Assembly (NCBI RefSeq): GCF_009668025.1
Contig: NZ_WJXZ01000013.1
Location: forward strand, 310,001 to 374,000
Direction of reading: 5' to 3'
Origin: Larkinella terrae
Lineage (GTDB): Bacteria > Bacteroidota > Bacteroidia > Cytophagales > Spirosomataceae
Length of the DNA: 64,000 nucleotides
The notes under the pieces were generated by a model. The model searched no databases. It was not told the origin of the DNA and saw only the letters and a program-made list of their open reading frames with translations. Positions 1-7,564 of this stretch are shown one piece after another. Position 1 is the first letter of the stretch. Each line of letters opens with the position of its first letter. A program made the position numbers and the translations under genes.

Positions 1-245
1 GGATGATTTATGGATACAAAGTAATTGGAAGGGCATTAAAACGAGGTGTAAAGCGAATTAAGTCAGCCTTAAAAATGAACGTAATTAGATATATGAAGAT
101 TAAAAGCGAATTAAAACGGATTATTTGGCCGGACACTGATCCCGGTAAAGTATAAAAACCGATTTAATCCCGTTTTATTTATTCATCTTTATGGAGCCGG
201 TTTTATTAAAAATTTGTTCACTATATAGAGCCAAAAGTAATTGCC
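1..245. other. AT-rich left edge, no confident gene
   Basis: This stretch is AT-rich and carries no gene I can defend. A short open frame at 3-155 (about 50 basic residues, open to the left edge) has no recognisable motif and may be chance or the end of an element outside the window. The 3' part is presumably the promoter region of the small gene at 246. Confidence 0.4.
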
Positions 246-509
246 ATGTTAACCCTGGAAGAAGCCTATACTGACATGCTCCGCTCGCTAATCGGGCTGC
301 GGAAATACGTCAAAATCTTTTATTCGACTGAACTGCACGAGTTGCTGTCACTCACATCGATTATTACGGATTTGGTACCCGGACCTGATGGGGATTCAAT
401 CGTGCTGGTATCAGGCGAGGTGATCCCGATAGCCCGGCTGGTGAACGTGGACGGCGTTTATGCACCTGGTCAGGAAGATTATACTGATTGTCTGGTCTGC
501 CGTATTTAA
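246..509 (+). CDS. Small protein resembling Rho-binding antiterminator (ROF) / Sm-like barrel
   Basis: An 87-residue cytoplasmic protein with no signal peptide. Its order of elements (a short helix, a 'LRKYVKIFY' strand, 'SIITDLV', 'SIVLVSGEVIPIARLVNVDGV') recalls the ROF/YaeO family, small Sm-like barrels that bind Rho in Enterobacteria; the ending 'R-LV-VDG' is the most family-like part. This is a resemblance from memory, not a search, so the function is uncertain. It stands alone ahead of the cold shock gene, with an AT-rich gap of about 180 bases between them. Confidence 0.6.
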   Translation: MLTLEEAYTDMLRSLIGLRKYVKIFYSTELHELLSLTSIITDLVPGPDGDSIVLVSGEVIPIARLVNVDGVYAPGQEDYTDCLVCRI

Positions 510-692
510 TTTGAAATACCACTCCTTCAGACGCGTCAAGGTTCTTTTCTTACCCTTATTCTATTTAATTTCACACTGTATTTTTCGTTCCAGGCTAAAT
601 AAACCCCGGTTATACGCAAAAAACTAGGATAAAATTTGGATTGGAATTTAAAAATATAGTCTTTTATACAAATTTTTTTCAATCACAATTCA

Positions 693-884
693 ATGCAAAC
701 AGGAGTAGTAAAATTTTTTAATGAAACCAAAGGATACGGTTTCATTAAACCGGATGCACCAGGTGAGGACATCTTTGTTCATTCAACTGGTCTCGTCGAT
801 CAAATCCGCGAAAACGACAAAGTTAGATTTGAAGTTGAACGTGGCAAAAAAGGTCTGAACGCTGTAAACGTAGAACTGGTATAA
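693..884 (+). CDS. Cold shock domain protein (CspA family)
   Basis: A 63-residue single-domain OB-fold protein that binds single-stranded RNA or DNA and acts as an RNA chaperone. The RNP1 motif is seen as 'KGYGFI' (residues 13-18) and RNP2 as 'DIFVH' (26-30); the start 'TGVVKFFNE' is diagnostic. The length matches the short Bacteroidota CspA paralogues. The leader is AT-rich, as usual for csp genes. An intrinsic terminator follows at 921-945, so it is probably monocistronic. Confidence 0.95.
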   Translation: MQTGVVKFFNETKGYGFIKPDAPGEDIFVHSTGLVDQIRENDKVRFEVERGKKGLNAVNVELV

Positions 885-920
885 TCGAAAGATAGAGCCG
901 TCTTAGTTTCAAGAAGAAAA

Positions 921-945
921 CATGCCTCACGGCATGTTTTTTTTT
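921..945 (+). terminator. Intrinsic terminator of the csp gene
   Basis: A 6-bp stem CATGCC/GGCATG with a TCAC loop is followed directly by nine T. It lies 36 bases after the csp stop codon. Its T-run overlaps possible early TTG starts of the next gene, which supports choosing the ATG at 1055 for that gene. Confidence 0.9.
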
Positions 946-1054
946 GCCCGCTGAATCAGAATCATTTACCGTCGCATTACCGCTTTTCTGGACAGCGTTT
1001 ATTGAAAAACCGGCCTTTCCTGCTTTTTTTGCGGTTTCATTTCGCAAACCAGTC

Positions 1055-3202
1055 ATGAGTTCTTCTTCAGAAACCGGCAGTATTTCTTCGCGTATTGCGG
1101 CCCTGCTTAACCTTTCCGCCCGCCAGGTAGCCAATACCATCAAGCTTCTTGACGAAGGGGCTACTGTTCCTTTTATTGCCCGGTACCGGAAAGAAGCAAC
1201 CGCATCGGCCGACCGCGGTCCACTGGACGAAGTGCAGATTGGTGCAGTCAAAGACACGTACCAAAGACTCCTTGAGCTGGACAAACGCCGGGAAACCATC
1301 CTGAAATCCATTGAGGATCAGGGCAAACTGACTTCCGAGCTTCGGCAAAAAATCGAATCGTCCGACTCCTTAACCGAACTGGAAGACTTATATCTGCCCT
1401 ACAAACCCAAGCGAAAAACCCGCGCAACGATCGCCATCGAAAAAGGGCTGGAACCGCTGGCTAAACTGATCTTTAGTCAACGGGAAAATACCGTCGAGCG
1501 AAAAGCCGCGATTTACCTGAACGACCAGGTTCCGACGGTTTCGGATGCTTTGCAGGGCGCGCGCGACATCATGGCCGAATGGATTAGCGAAGACGCCGAC
1601 GCCCGTCAGCGAATCCGGAATCTCTTTGAACGTGAGGCCATTATCAAGTCGACGGTCAGGAAAGACAAGGAAACGGCGGGCGTTAAGTACAAGGACTATT
1701 TCAGTTTTGCCGAACCGCTCCGCCGGGTTCCCTCCCACCGCCTGCTGGCGATTCGTCGCGGGGAAGCCGAAGGAATTCTTTCGGTCAGTATTTCGCCGGA
1801 TGAAGAAGCGGCCCTGCAACGGCTGGACCGCCAGTTTTTGCGGTACGGTTCGTCGGAAAGTATCGACCAGGTGGCCATTGCGATCAAAGACAGTTACAAA
1901 CGGCTGATCAAACCGTCGATCGAAACCGAGTTTGACAACGCGTCGAAGCAAAAAGCCGATCAGGAAGCCATCAAAATTTTTGCCGACAATCTCCGTCAGT
2001 TGCTGCTGTCGCCCCCACTCGGTCAGCAACGCGTTTTGGCCATCGACCCCGGTTTTCGGACGGGCTGCAAGGTCGTTTGTCTGGATGCGCAGGGAAATTT
2101 GCTGACCAACGACGTCGTTTATCCCGATAGTCGGCGTGAGCAGGCGCAGCAGACTTTGCAAAAACTGGTGGCGCAGTACCAGATTGAAGCCATCACCATC
2201 GGCAACGGAACCGCCGGCCGCGAGACCGAAGATTTTGTCAGAAGCCTGAATTTTGGCAAAACCGTACCGCTTTTTATGGTGAGCGAACAGGGCGCGTCGA
2301 TCTATTCGGCGTCGGAAGTCGCTCGTCAGGAATTTCCGAATCAGGATGTTACCGTTCGGGGAGCCATTTCAATTGGCCGCCGGTTGATGGACCCGCTGGC
2401 GGAGCTGGTCAAAATTGATCCAAAATCCATCGGAGTAGGTCAGTATCAACACGACGTCGATCAAACCGAACTGAAAAATAGCCTGGATCGGGTGGTGGAA
2501 AGCTGCGTGAACCAGGTCGGTGTGTCGCTCAATACGGCCAGCAGTCATCTGCTTCGTTACGTGTCGGGACTCGGTCCGCAACTGGCGCAAAACATCGTTG
2601 AATACCGGACCCAGAATGGCCCTTTCCAATCGCGCGATCAACTGAAGAAAGTAGCCCGACTGGGAGCCAAAGCTTATGAGCAATGTGCTGGTTTTCTGCG
2701 CATTGACAAAGCAAAAAATCCGCTCGATAACAGCGCCGTTCACCCGGAAAGTTATCCCGTCGTTGAACGGATGGCCCGCGATCTGAACGTTACAGTTACC
2801 GATCTGATTAAAAAAACCGAGCTTCAAAAACAGATTAGACCCGAATTATACGTTACCGAAACAGTGGGTTTGCCCACTCTGCGCGACATTCTGGCCGAAC
2901 TGGAAAAACCGGGCCGCGATCCTCGCGAAACACTGGCGGTTTTTGAATACGACGAGCGCGTCAGAAAACCGGAAGATCTGCGGGAAGGAATGCTCCTGCC
3001 CGGCGTCGTTACGAATGTTACCGCTTTTGGCGCTTTTGTCGATATCGGCGTAAAACAGGACGGATTGGTCCATATTTCGCAATTATCCAACCAGTTCGTT
3101 TCCGATCCGCGCCAGGTTGTCAGTGTCCATCAGAAAGTACAGGTGAAGGTGCTGGAAGTCGATTTGCAGCGCAAACGTATTGCCTTAACCATGAAATTTT
3201 AA
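1055..3202 (+). CDS. tex: Tex-family RNA-binding protein
   Basis: A 715-residue homologue of Tex (toxin expression accessory protein), a cytoplasmic nucleic-acid-binding protein linked to transcription. Visible parts in order: N-terminal helical Tex region ('LNLSARQVANTIKLLDEGATVPFIARYRKE'), an YqgF/RNase H-like domain near the middle ('RVLAIDPGFRTGCKVVCLD'), a helix-hairpin-helix segment ('YVSGLGPQLAQNIVEYR'), and a C-terminal S1 domain ('GVVTNVTAFGAFVDIGV...DGLVHISQLS'). The length is near the family norm. The frame is open further upstream to a TTG, but that start would sit in the csp terminator, so the ATG at 1055 is chosen. Confidence 0.93.
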   Translation: MSSSSETGSISSRIAALLNLSARQVANTIKLLDEGATVPFIARYRKEATASADRGPLDEVQIGAVKDTYQRLLELDKRRETILKSIEDQGKLTSELRQKIESSDSLTELEDLYLPYKPKRKTRATIAIEKGLEPLAKLIFSQRENTVERKAAIYLNDQVPTVSDALQGARDIMAEWISEDADARQRIRNLFEREAIIKSTVRKDKETAGVKYKDYFSFAEPLRRVPSHRLLAIRRGEAEGILSVSISPDEEAALQRLDRQFLRYGSSESIDQVAIAIKDSYKRLIKPSIETEFDNASKQKADQEAIKIFADNLRQLLLSPPLGQQRVLAIDPGFRTGCKVVCLDAQGNLLTNDVVYPDSRREQAQQTLQKLVAQYQIEAITIGNGTAGRETEDFVRSLNFGKTVPLFMVSEQGASIYSASEVARQEFPNQDVTVRGAISIGRRLMDPLAELVKIDPKSIGVGQYQHDVDQTELKNSLDRVVESCVNQVGVSLNTASSHLLRYVSGLGPQLAQNIVEYRTQNGPFQSRDQLKKVARLGAKAYEQCAGFLRIDKAKNPLDNSAVHPESYPVVERMARDLNVTVTDLIKKTELQKQIRPELYVTETVGLPTLRDILAELEKPGRDPRETLAVFEYDERVRKPEDLREGMLLPGVVTNVTAFGAFVDIGVKQDGLVHISQLSNQFVSDPRQVVSVHQKVQVKVLEVDLQRKRIALTMKF

Positions 3203-3308
3203 TAGCTTACTTCCTGATTCGTTTATCAGCAAGATTGTGAAAGAAAAAGGATTCCTGGTTTTCAATACGTTAAATCAAAAACCCTATTCATTAAACGATC
3301 AAAAAAGT

Positions 3309-3899
3309 ATGGTGGTGACTCCTTTTCGGTTCTTTTGGCCCACAGTCATTCTGGCGTTTACGTTGTCGTCCTGCTCATTTTTCAAAACATCGCATTACGT
3401 TCCACCCGCTCAGCGAAAGTCCACCGTTGCCAGCCGCAGACCGTCGACCGCCAATCGCGCACCGGTTGCCAAGCCGCTGAAAACCGTCGACACCCGAACG
3501 TACCAGCAGGGCTACGTTCCCGAAGTAGTCAAAATTGCCCGGACCTACACCGGAACACCCTATCGAACGGGTGGGCAAACGTCGGATGGGATGGACTGTT
3601 CAGGATTGATTTTTGCCGCGTTCAATACGGTGGGATTACAAATGCCGCGCATTTCGTGGCAGCAGTCCGAAGTGGGCTATGAAGTCGAAGTACCTCAGAT
3701 TCAGGCGGGTGATCTGGTCTTTTTTGTTCCCGAAAACGGCAAAGCCGGGTACGTTTCCCATACCGGTATTGTTACCGAAGTTCATGGGGAAAACAACATT
3801 ATGTTTATTCACGCGTCGTCGTCGCGGGGCGTTCGGGAAGACAATCTTTATTCGAACTATTTCAAAGGCCGATTCGTAAAAGCCGTTCGCCCGTTTTAG
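3309..3899 (+). CDS. NlpC/P60 family cell-wall hydrolase, lipoprotein
   Basis: A 196-residue peptidoglycan endopeptidase, probably cleaving peptide cross-links from the outer-membrane side. From the ATG at 3309 the N-terminus is a hydrophobic signal ending in a lipobox 'LSSC' (Cys22). A Ser/Thr/Pro-rich linker follows, then the NlpC/P60 domain with catalytic Cys97 in 'DCSGLIF', His151 in 'SHTGIV' and His168 in 'FIHAS'. A GTG 72 bases upstream would put 24 polar residues before the signal, so it is less likely. Its stop overlaps the stop of the convergent Nudix gene by two bases. Confidence 0.92.
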   Translation: MVVTPFRFFWPTVILAFTLSSCSFFKTSHYVPPAQRKSTVASRRPSTANRAPVAKPLKTVDTRTYQQGYVPEVVKIARTYTGTPYRTGGQTSDGMDCSGLIFAAFNTVGLQMPRISWQQSEVGYEVEVPQIQAGDLVFFVPENGKAGYVSHTGIVTEVHGENNIMFIHASSSRGVREDNLYSNYFKGRFVKAVRPF

Positions 3900-4453
3900 G
3901 TTCGATTTTTCAGATACGATTCCGCCATTTCGAGCGTCTGCAAATAGGTCGCGTTGGGCGGAGTATACGACAGGGAATGAACACCGGAGCGCAGTTCTTC
4001 GAGTAGGGTAGCCAGCGGCATAAACCGCAAATCCGCCACTTCATCGGCTTGCATGACGAACTGACCAAGCGTTCGGTTGGTCGGAAACATGTAAACCGCA
4101 GCGTGTTCCCGATCAATCAGCGAAACCGCTTCGTCTATCACTTCGACGGCCACCATTCCCAGAAATTTCAGTTCGCCGGTTTGGGGCCGGGTGCCGATTT
4201 CTTCTTCCACTTCCCGAATCGCACAGGCTTCGTAACTCTCGCCCGGATCAACGTGGCCGCCCACGCATACATCCCAGTAATTCGGTAAAACGTGTTTATC
4301 CGGGTGCCGGAGACTCAGCAGGACCTCCTCTTTTTCGTTCAAAACCACAATCTCCGAGGTGCGGTGCCAGTCGCCGTCGCGGTGGGCTTCCTTCTTTGGT
4401 TTGGTAAAACCGAGTGGCTGGTTGTGCTGGTCGTATATTTCGAGTAGATCCAT
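3896..4453 (-). CDS. Nudix hydrolase (IPP isomerase-like / YfcD-like)
   Basis: A 185-residue cytoplasmic Nudix enzyme hydrolysing a nucleoside-diphosphate-linked substrate of unknown identity. The Nudix box spans residues 66-87: Gly66, Glu72, Arg80-Glu81, Glu84-Glu85 and Gly87 are all present, so it should be active. The N-terminal 'YDQHNQPLG' and 'HRDGDWHRTSEI' resemble the IPP-isomerase/YfcD branch, but isomerase activity is not implied. The start codon lies immediately after the T-run of an intrinsic terminator (4454-4477), leaving almost no 5' leader. Confidence 0.9.
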   Translation of the reverse strand: MDLLEIYDQHNQPLGFTKPKKEAHRDGDWHRTSEIVVLNEKEEVLLSLRHPDKHVLPNYWDVCVGGHVDPGESYEACAIREVEEEIGTRPQTGELKFLGMVAVEVIDEAVSLIDREHAAVYMFPTNRTLGQFVMQADEVADLRFMPLATLLEELRSGVHSLSYTPPNATYLQTLEMAESYLKNRT

Positions 4454-4477
4454 AAAAAAAGCCGCATCGCTGCGGCT
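4454..4477 (-). terminator. Intrinsic terminator between clpP and the Nudix gene
   Basis: Read on the minus strand: stem AGCCGCA, loop GCGA, stem TGCGGCT, then a run of T that ends at the ATG of the Nudix gene. It lies about 150 bases after the clpP stop and should end clpP transcripts, or act as an attenuator for the Nudix gene. Confidence 0.8.
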
Positions 4478-4628
4478 GGTTTTCGGTGGCGATACTTGAC
4501 CTTTATCCTACCACCGCCTGGTCACAGAAGCTCCAATTTATTGGTGTTTTGGGCTCCTAAATAGACATTTTCACGAAATAAAAATAAGCGAAAATCAGTC
4601 ACGAATCAATAACTTTTCCGAAACTTAT

Positions 4629-5306
4629 TTACCGCACCAAGACCTCATCGATAAAACCGTATTCTTTGGCGTCTTCGGCTTTCATCCAGTAATCCCGGTC
4701 GGCATTCCGTTCGAGTTCTTCTACGGTTCGGCCGCTGTGATGCGCCATGATCTCGTATAATTCCTGCCGTAAAATGACGATTTGGCGGGCCGTAATTTCA
4801 ATATCGACGGATTGCCCCTGCGCCCCGCCGTGCGGCTGGTGGATCATCACCCGGGCGTGGGGCAAGGCCGACCGTTTTCCGGCTGCCCCGGCGCACAACA
4901 AAACCGCCCCAAACGAAAGCGCGACACTCGTACAGATCGTTGCCACGTCGGGCCGGACGTACTGCATCGTATCGTAAATGCCTAAACCGGCGTAAACCGA
5001 GCCGCCGGGGCTATTGATATACAGCAGAATATCCTTTTTCGGATCGGCCGATTCCAGGAATAACAGCTGGGCGATAATGACGTTGGCAATGTTGTCGTCA
5101 ACTGCCGAACCGAGAAAAACAATCCGGTCGGCCATCAAACGGGAAAACACATCGACTTCCCGGAAATTCATGGGACGTTCCTCAATCACCGCCCGGGTCA
5201 TATTCTCCACCTGATGGAAATACTGGTCGACCGTCAAACCGTTCAGGTTCCGTCCGTGGACGGCAAAGTTGCGGAACTCGCTTTTGCTAAGCTCTGGATA
5301 ATGCAT
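4629..5306 (-). CDS. clpP: ATP-dependent Clp protease proteolytic subunit
   Basis: A 225-residue serine peptidase that forms the barrel of the Clp protease with an AAA+ partner (ClpX or ClpA, not in this window). The catalytic triad is visible: Ser131, His156 ('MIHQP') and Asp205 ('RDYW'). The segment round the serine reads 'SVALSFGA', whereas most ClpP have a 'GMAASMGA'-type sequence; serine and glycine are kept but neighbours differ, which may mark a divergent paralogue. Chosen start: the ATG before 'HYPELSKSEF'; a longer frame adds 15 unlikely residues. Transcribed alone, ending at the hairpin at 4454-4477. Confidence 0.93.
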   Translation of the reverse strand: MHYPELSKSEFRNFAVHGRNLNGLTVDQYFHQVENMTRAVIEERPMNFREVDVFSRLMADRIVFLGSAVDDNIANVIIAQLLFLESADPKKDILLYINSPGGSVYAGLGIYDTMQYVRPDVATICTSVALSFGAVLLCAGAAGKRSALPHARVMIHQPHGGAQGQSVDIEITARQIVILRQELYEIMAHHSGRTVEELERNADRDYWMKAEDAKEYGFIDEVLVR

Positions 5307-5413
5307 AAAACAATAGGTTAGATTTGAAAATACAAGGCAATAGGAAGCCAACCGACTCGTAACTAGTCAGTTATGAAAATATAAATAAATTCTTGGGAAT
5401 TTATCCGGCGGTT

Positions 5414-5632
5414 TTATCCAAAGAGCCGGAGGTAAATAGCGTCCAGTTCCCGACGCAGTTGCTGGCGACCGGCCAGCCGCAGGGCCTGGTAAGCGAGTTT
5501 TTGAGCGGCCAGTTTCTGCTGCCAATCCGGATTCCAGAGCAGCCGAACGTTCACTTCGATGCGCTGCTCCTCGCTCAATGTTCCCCGAAGATAGGATTCC
5601 AGCAATTGAACTTCTTCTAATTCAGGACGCAT
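5414..5632 (-). CDS. Small protein paired with an ECF sigma factor
   Basis: A 72-residue, mostly helical, charged protein starting five bases after the stop of the sigma-factor gene, so the two are co-transcribed. 'LESYLRGTLSEEQRIEVNVRLL' looks like the first helices of anti-sigma or zinc-finger-less anti-sigma-like proteins common behind sigma factors in Cytophagales. It has no transmembrane segment and no Cys/His zinc site, so it is not a classical membrane anti-sigma factor. Role as sigma-factor regulator is inferred from position only. Confidence 0.7.
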   Translation of the reverse strand: MRPELEEVQLLESYLRGTLSEEQRIEVNVRLLWNPDWQQKLAAQKLAYQALRLAGRQQLRRELDAIYLRLFG

Positions 5633-5637
5633 GTCCG

Positions 5638-6192
5638 TCAGGGTTTGAAGTGATCAATGGAAAGGTGACTCACCGCTTTTCGCAGTCGTTCCAGGCATTT
5701 GAACTTCTGAACGGTTGCCGAACGAACGGTCTGATAACCATGCTGTTGGGCAATCTGCTCCAGTCTTTGACCGAAATAATAAAAGCTAATTAGAATGGAT
5801 TTACAGGTTTCCCCCAATTGATCGACAAACGTCATTAGGTTCAACGCGGGTTGTTCTTCCATTCCGGACTCCTCCCAAATCGGATCAACGGGATTATCAA
5901 CCAGTTCGGCGTTCCGGCTCCGCTTTTCCAGTTCCTGATGCCAGCGGTTTTTACAAATGCCCATCAGGTAGGTGCTGACAGACGACGTTAAAACCAGTTG
6001 CTGCTGAACGGTTTTCTCGTAATAGATGATCATGGCCTCATGGAAAACATCTTTCGCATCCTCCTCCGAGCCGCCGTGTTCGCGGACGTAATGGCGCACC
6101 ATCGGATAGGTTTTGGCATAGATCCGCTCCATCGTATAGTCCCGGTCGGTCAGCAGATCGACAGCCATCGAAAGGCTTTGCGTTGCATTCAT
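5638..6192 (-). CDS. Sigma-70 family (ECF-like) RNA polymerase sigma factor
   Basis: A 184-residue sigma factor of the small extracytoplasmic-function type. Region 2 is seen in 'AKTYPMVRHYVREHGGSEEDAKDVFHEAMIIYYEK' and 'STYLMGICKNRWHQELEKR' (residues about 27-112). Region 4 is 'QLGETCKSILISFYYFGQRLEQIAQQHGY...VQKFKCLERLRKAV' (about 128-175), a helix-turn-helix that would read the -35 element. It heads a two-gene unit with the 72-residue protein. The signal it answers to cannot be told from the sequence. Confidence 0.9.
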   Translation of the reverse strand: MNATQSLSMAVDLLTDRDYTMERIYAKTYPMVRHYVREHGGSEEDAKDVFHEAMIIYYEKTVQQQLVLTSSVSTYLMGICKNRWHQELEKRSRNAELVDNPVDPIWEESGMEEQPALNLMTFVDQLGETCKSILISFYYFGQRLEQIAQQHGYQTVRSATVQKFKCLERLRKAVSHLSIDHFKP

Positions 6193-6265
6193 ACGCTTTT
6201 TTCTGGTTTATCGGAAAACCGTCCCACTATCACCCAGGGACACCAAAATAATTTTAAACAAAAAA

Positions 6266-6291
6266 AGCCACGAATCCTGAAATCCGTGGCT
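6266..6291. terminator. Bidirectional hairpin upstream of the sigma-factor gene
   Basis: A 7-bp stem AGCCACG/CGTGGCT with a 12-base loop, flanked by six A on one side and a T-rich run on the other, so it could terminate in both directions. It sits in the spacer between the minus-strand sigma gene and the plus-strand accessory genes. With no intact gene pointing toward it, it may be left over from the gene that used to precede the sigma factor and so mark the island edge. Confidence 0.75.
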
Positions 6292-6314
6292 TTTTATTCG
6301 TTTTTGCCCTGTTT

Positions 6315-6464
6315 ATGTATACGGTTTTTAGCGTTATGTATAAAGATTTTGAGATTGAATTACAAAATGCCTATTTTGAGAGCGATTTTGATAAGTATAT
6401 TTCTATCCGTAGAAAGTTGCGCAGGGTGCAATATAATTTGACGACACTTGAGCGGCTTGGATGA
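6315..6464 (+). CDS. Micro-ORF with its own terminator, unknown
   Basis: A 49-residue frame (MYTVFSV...) with a second in-frame ATG at 6336 giving 42 residues (MYKDFEIE...). The composition is protein-like: acidic start, then a basic stretch 'SIRRKLRRVQYNLTTLERLG'. I do not recognise it. The stop at 6462-6464 is followed 11 bases later by a strong UUCG-tetraloop terminator, which suggests this is a real transcription unit, either a small protein or an RNA gene. No clear promoter was found. Confidence 0.4.
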   Translation: MYTVFSVMYKDFEIELQNAYFESDFDKYISIRRKLRRVQYNLTTLERLG

Positions 6465-6475
6465 GTTTGAAATTG

Positions 6476-6493
6476 GGGCTTCGGCCCTTTTTT
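6476..6493 (+). terminator. UUCG-tetraloop intrinsic terminator
   Basis: GGGC, loop TTCG, GCCC, then six T. The C(UUCG)G tetraloop is exceptionally stable. It follows the micro-ORF ending at 6464 and would insulate the accessory operon that starts at 6619. Confidence 0.85.
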
Positions 6494-6618
6494 GAAGCCA
6501 AGACCGGGAAGTATATTATTTCTCAATGTAGGACTGTCCAAGTTTTTTAGCAAAAATTTCAGGTCCATACTCTATACTTTATTTCATCTTTTAACTGATA
6601 AATTATTAGAAAAGAGTT

Positions 6619-7547
6619 ATGCCAATATTTGATCTTTATTCCAAGCGACAAAAAAGACTTAGAGGTGAAGTTTCTGATGTACTCACCTACGATAAAATCC
6701 CTCAATCGTTAAAAGTTCAAATTGTACATATAATTAGCGATGCTATTGGGGAAGATAAATATTTGGGAGTACATGAAACAAGTAAAGTTTACGAATTTTT
6801 GCATAATACTATCGCTAGGGAATATGGAGTTTTTCAACTTAGAGAGGTTTATGGAGAAGAATATAAAGAAAAACTGCTTAACTTTCTTCTTGGCACTAAT
6901 AAGACAGATGAAATTCTAGACATTACTGAATTATCATTTAAATACATTAACAACATAATAAGAAATTCCAATTATAATTATAGAGAGAATGTTATAATAA
7001 AAATAAACGCAGATGATGCAATTCATGAACTTAATGTCAGATTTAAAGAAAATGGAATTGGGTACTCTTTTACTAATAACAATATAATAAGAATAGACTC
7101 GACATATGCACATTCTGAAATCACAAAACCTTCACTTTCACTTTTATCAAATAAAAAATTTCAAGGTGCAAATGATGAATATTTAAGTGCCCATGAATAT
7201 TATAAAAACGGAAAAAACAAGGAATGCTTAAATGATTGCCTTAAATCCTTTGAAAGTACTCTTAAAGTTATTTGCAAAGAAAAAGGATGGGAATTTAATC
7301 AAACTGATACTTCTAAAAAGTTAATTCAAATTTGTTTTCAAAACGGATTAGTACCTACATTTACCCAAAACCAGTTTACTTCTTTGCAAAATTTATTAGA
7401 AAGTGGAATACCGACTATTAGAAATAAACTGGTGGGCATGGGCAAGGGCAAATACCGCAAAAAGTTGATGATGAAATGACTAGGTATGGTCATAATTTAA
7501 CAGGGACTAATATTATTTTTTTAATTGAACAAAGTGGGATAAAATAA
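6619..7547 (+). pseudogene. STM4504/CBY_0614-type Abi-like protein, frameshifted near the 3' end
   Basis: The open frame runs to 7479 (286 residues) and its opening 'PIFDLYSKRQKR' and later 'SGIPTIRNKL' match the STM4504/CBY_0614 family, whose C-terminal part is related to abortive-infection (Abi) C-terminal domains. After 'IRNKL' the frame turns to 'VGMGKGKYRKKLMMK'. Restoring one base after 7430 gives 'GGHGQGQIPQKVDDEM' and continues '...LTGTNIIFLIEQSGIK' to a stop at 7545-7547, the expected family ending. So one base is missing relative to the ancestral gene (or in the assembly). The restored stop lies 17 bases before the next gene, which indicates an operon. Family membership is from memory. 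Confidence 0.75.
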
Positions 7548-7564
7548 AAAGCAAGATAATCAAA

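Noticed and set aside
3-155. Basic 50-residue frame at the left edge
   Set aside because: No motif, no regulatory signal and an AT-rich setting; kept only as a note in the description of the left edge.
823-1348. Open frames on the minus strand opposite the csp and tex genes
   Set aside because: They overlap well-supported genes and a terminator, and their translations look like antisense reading without domain features.
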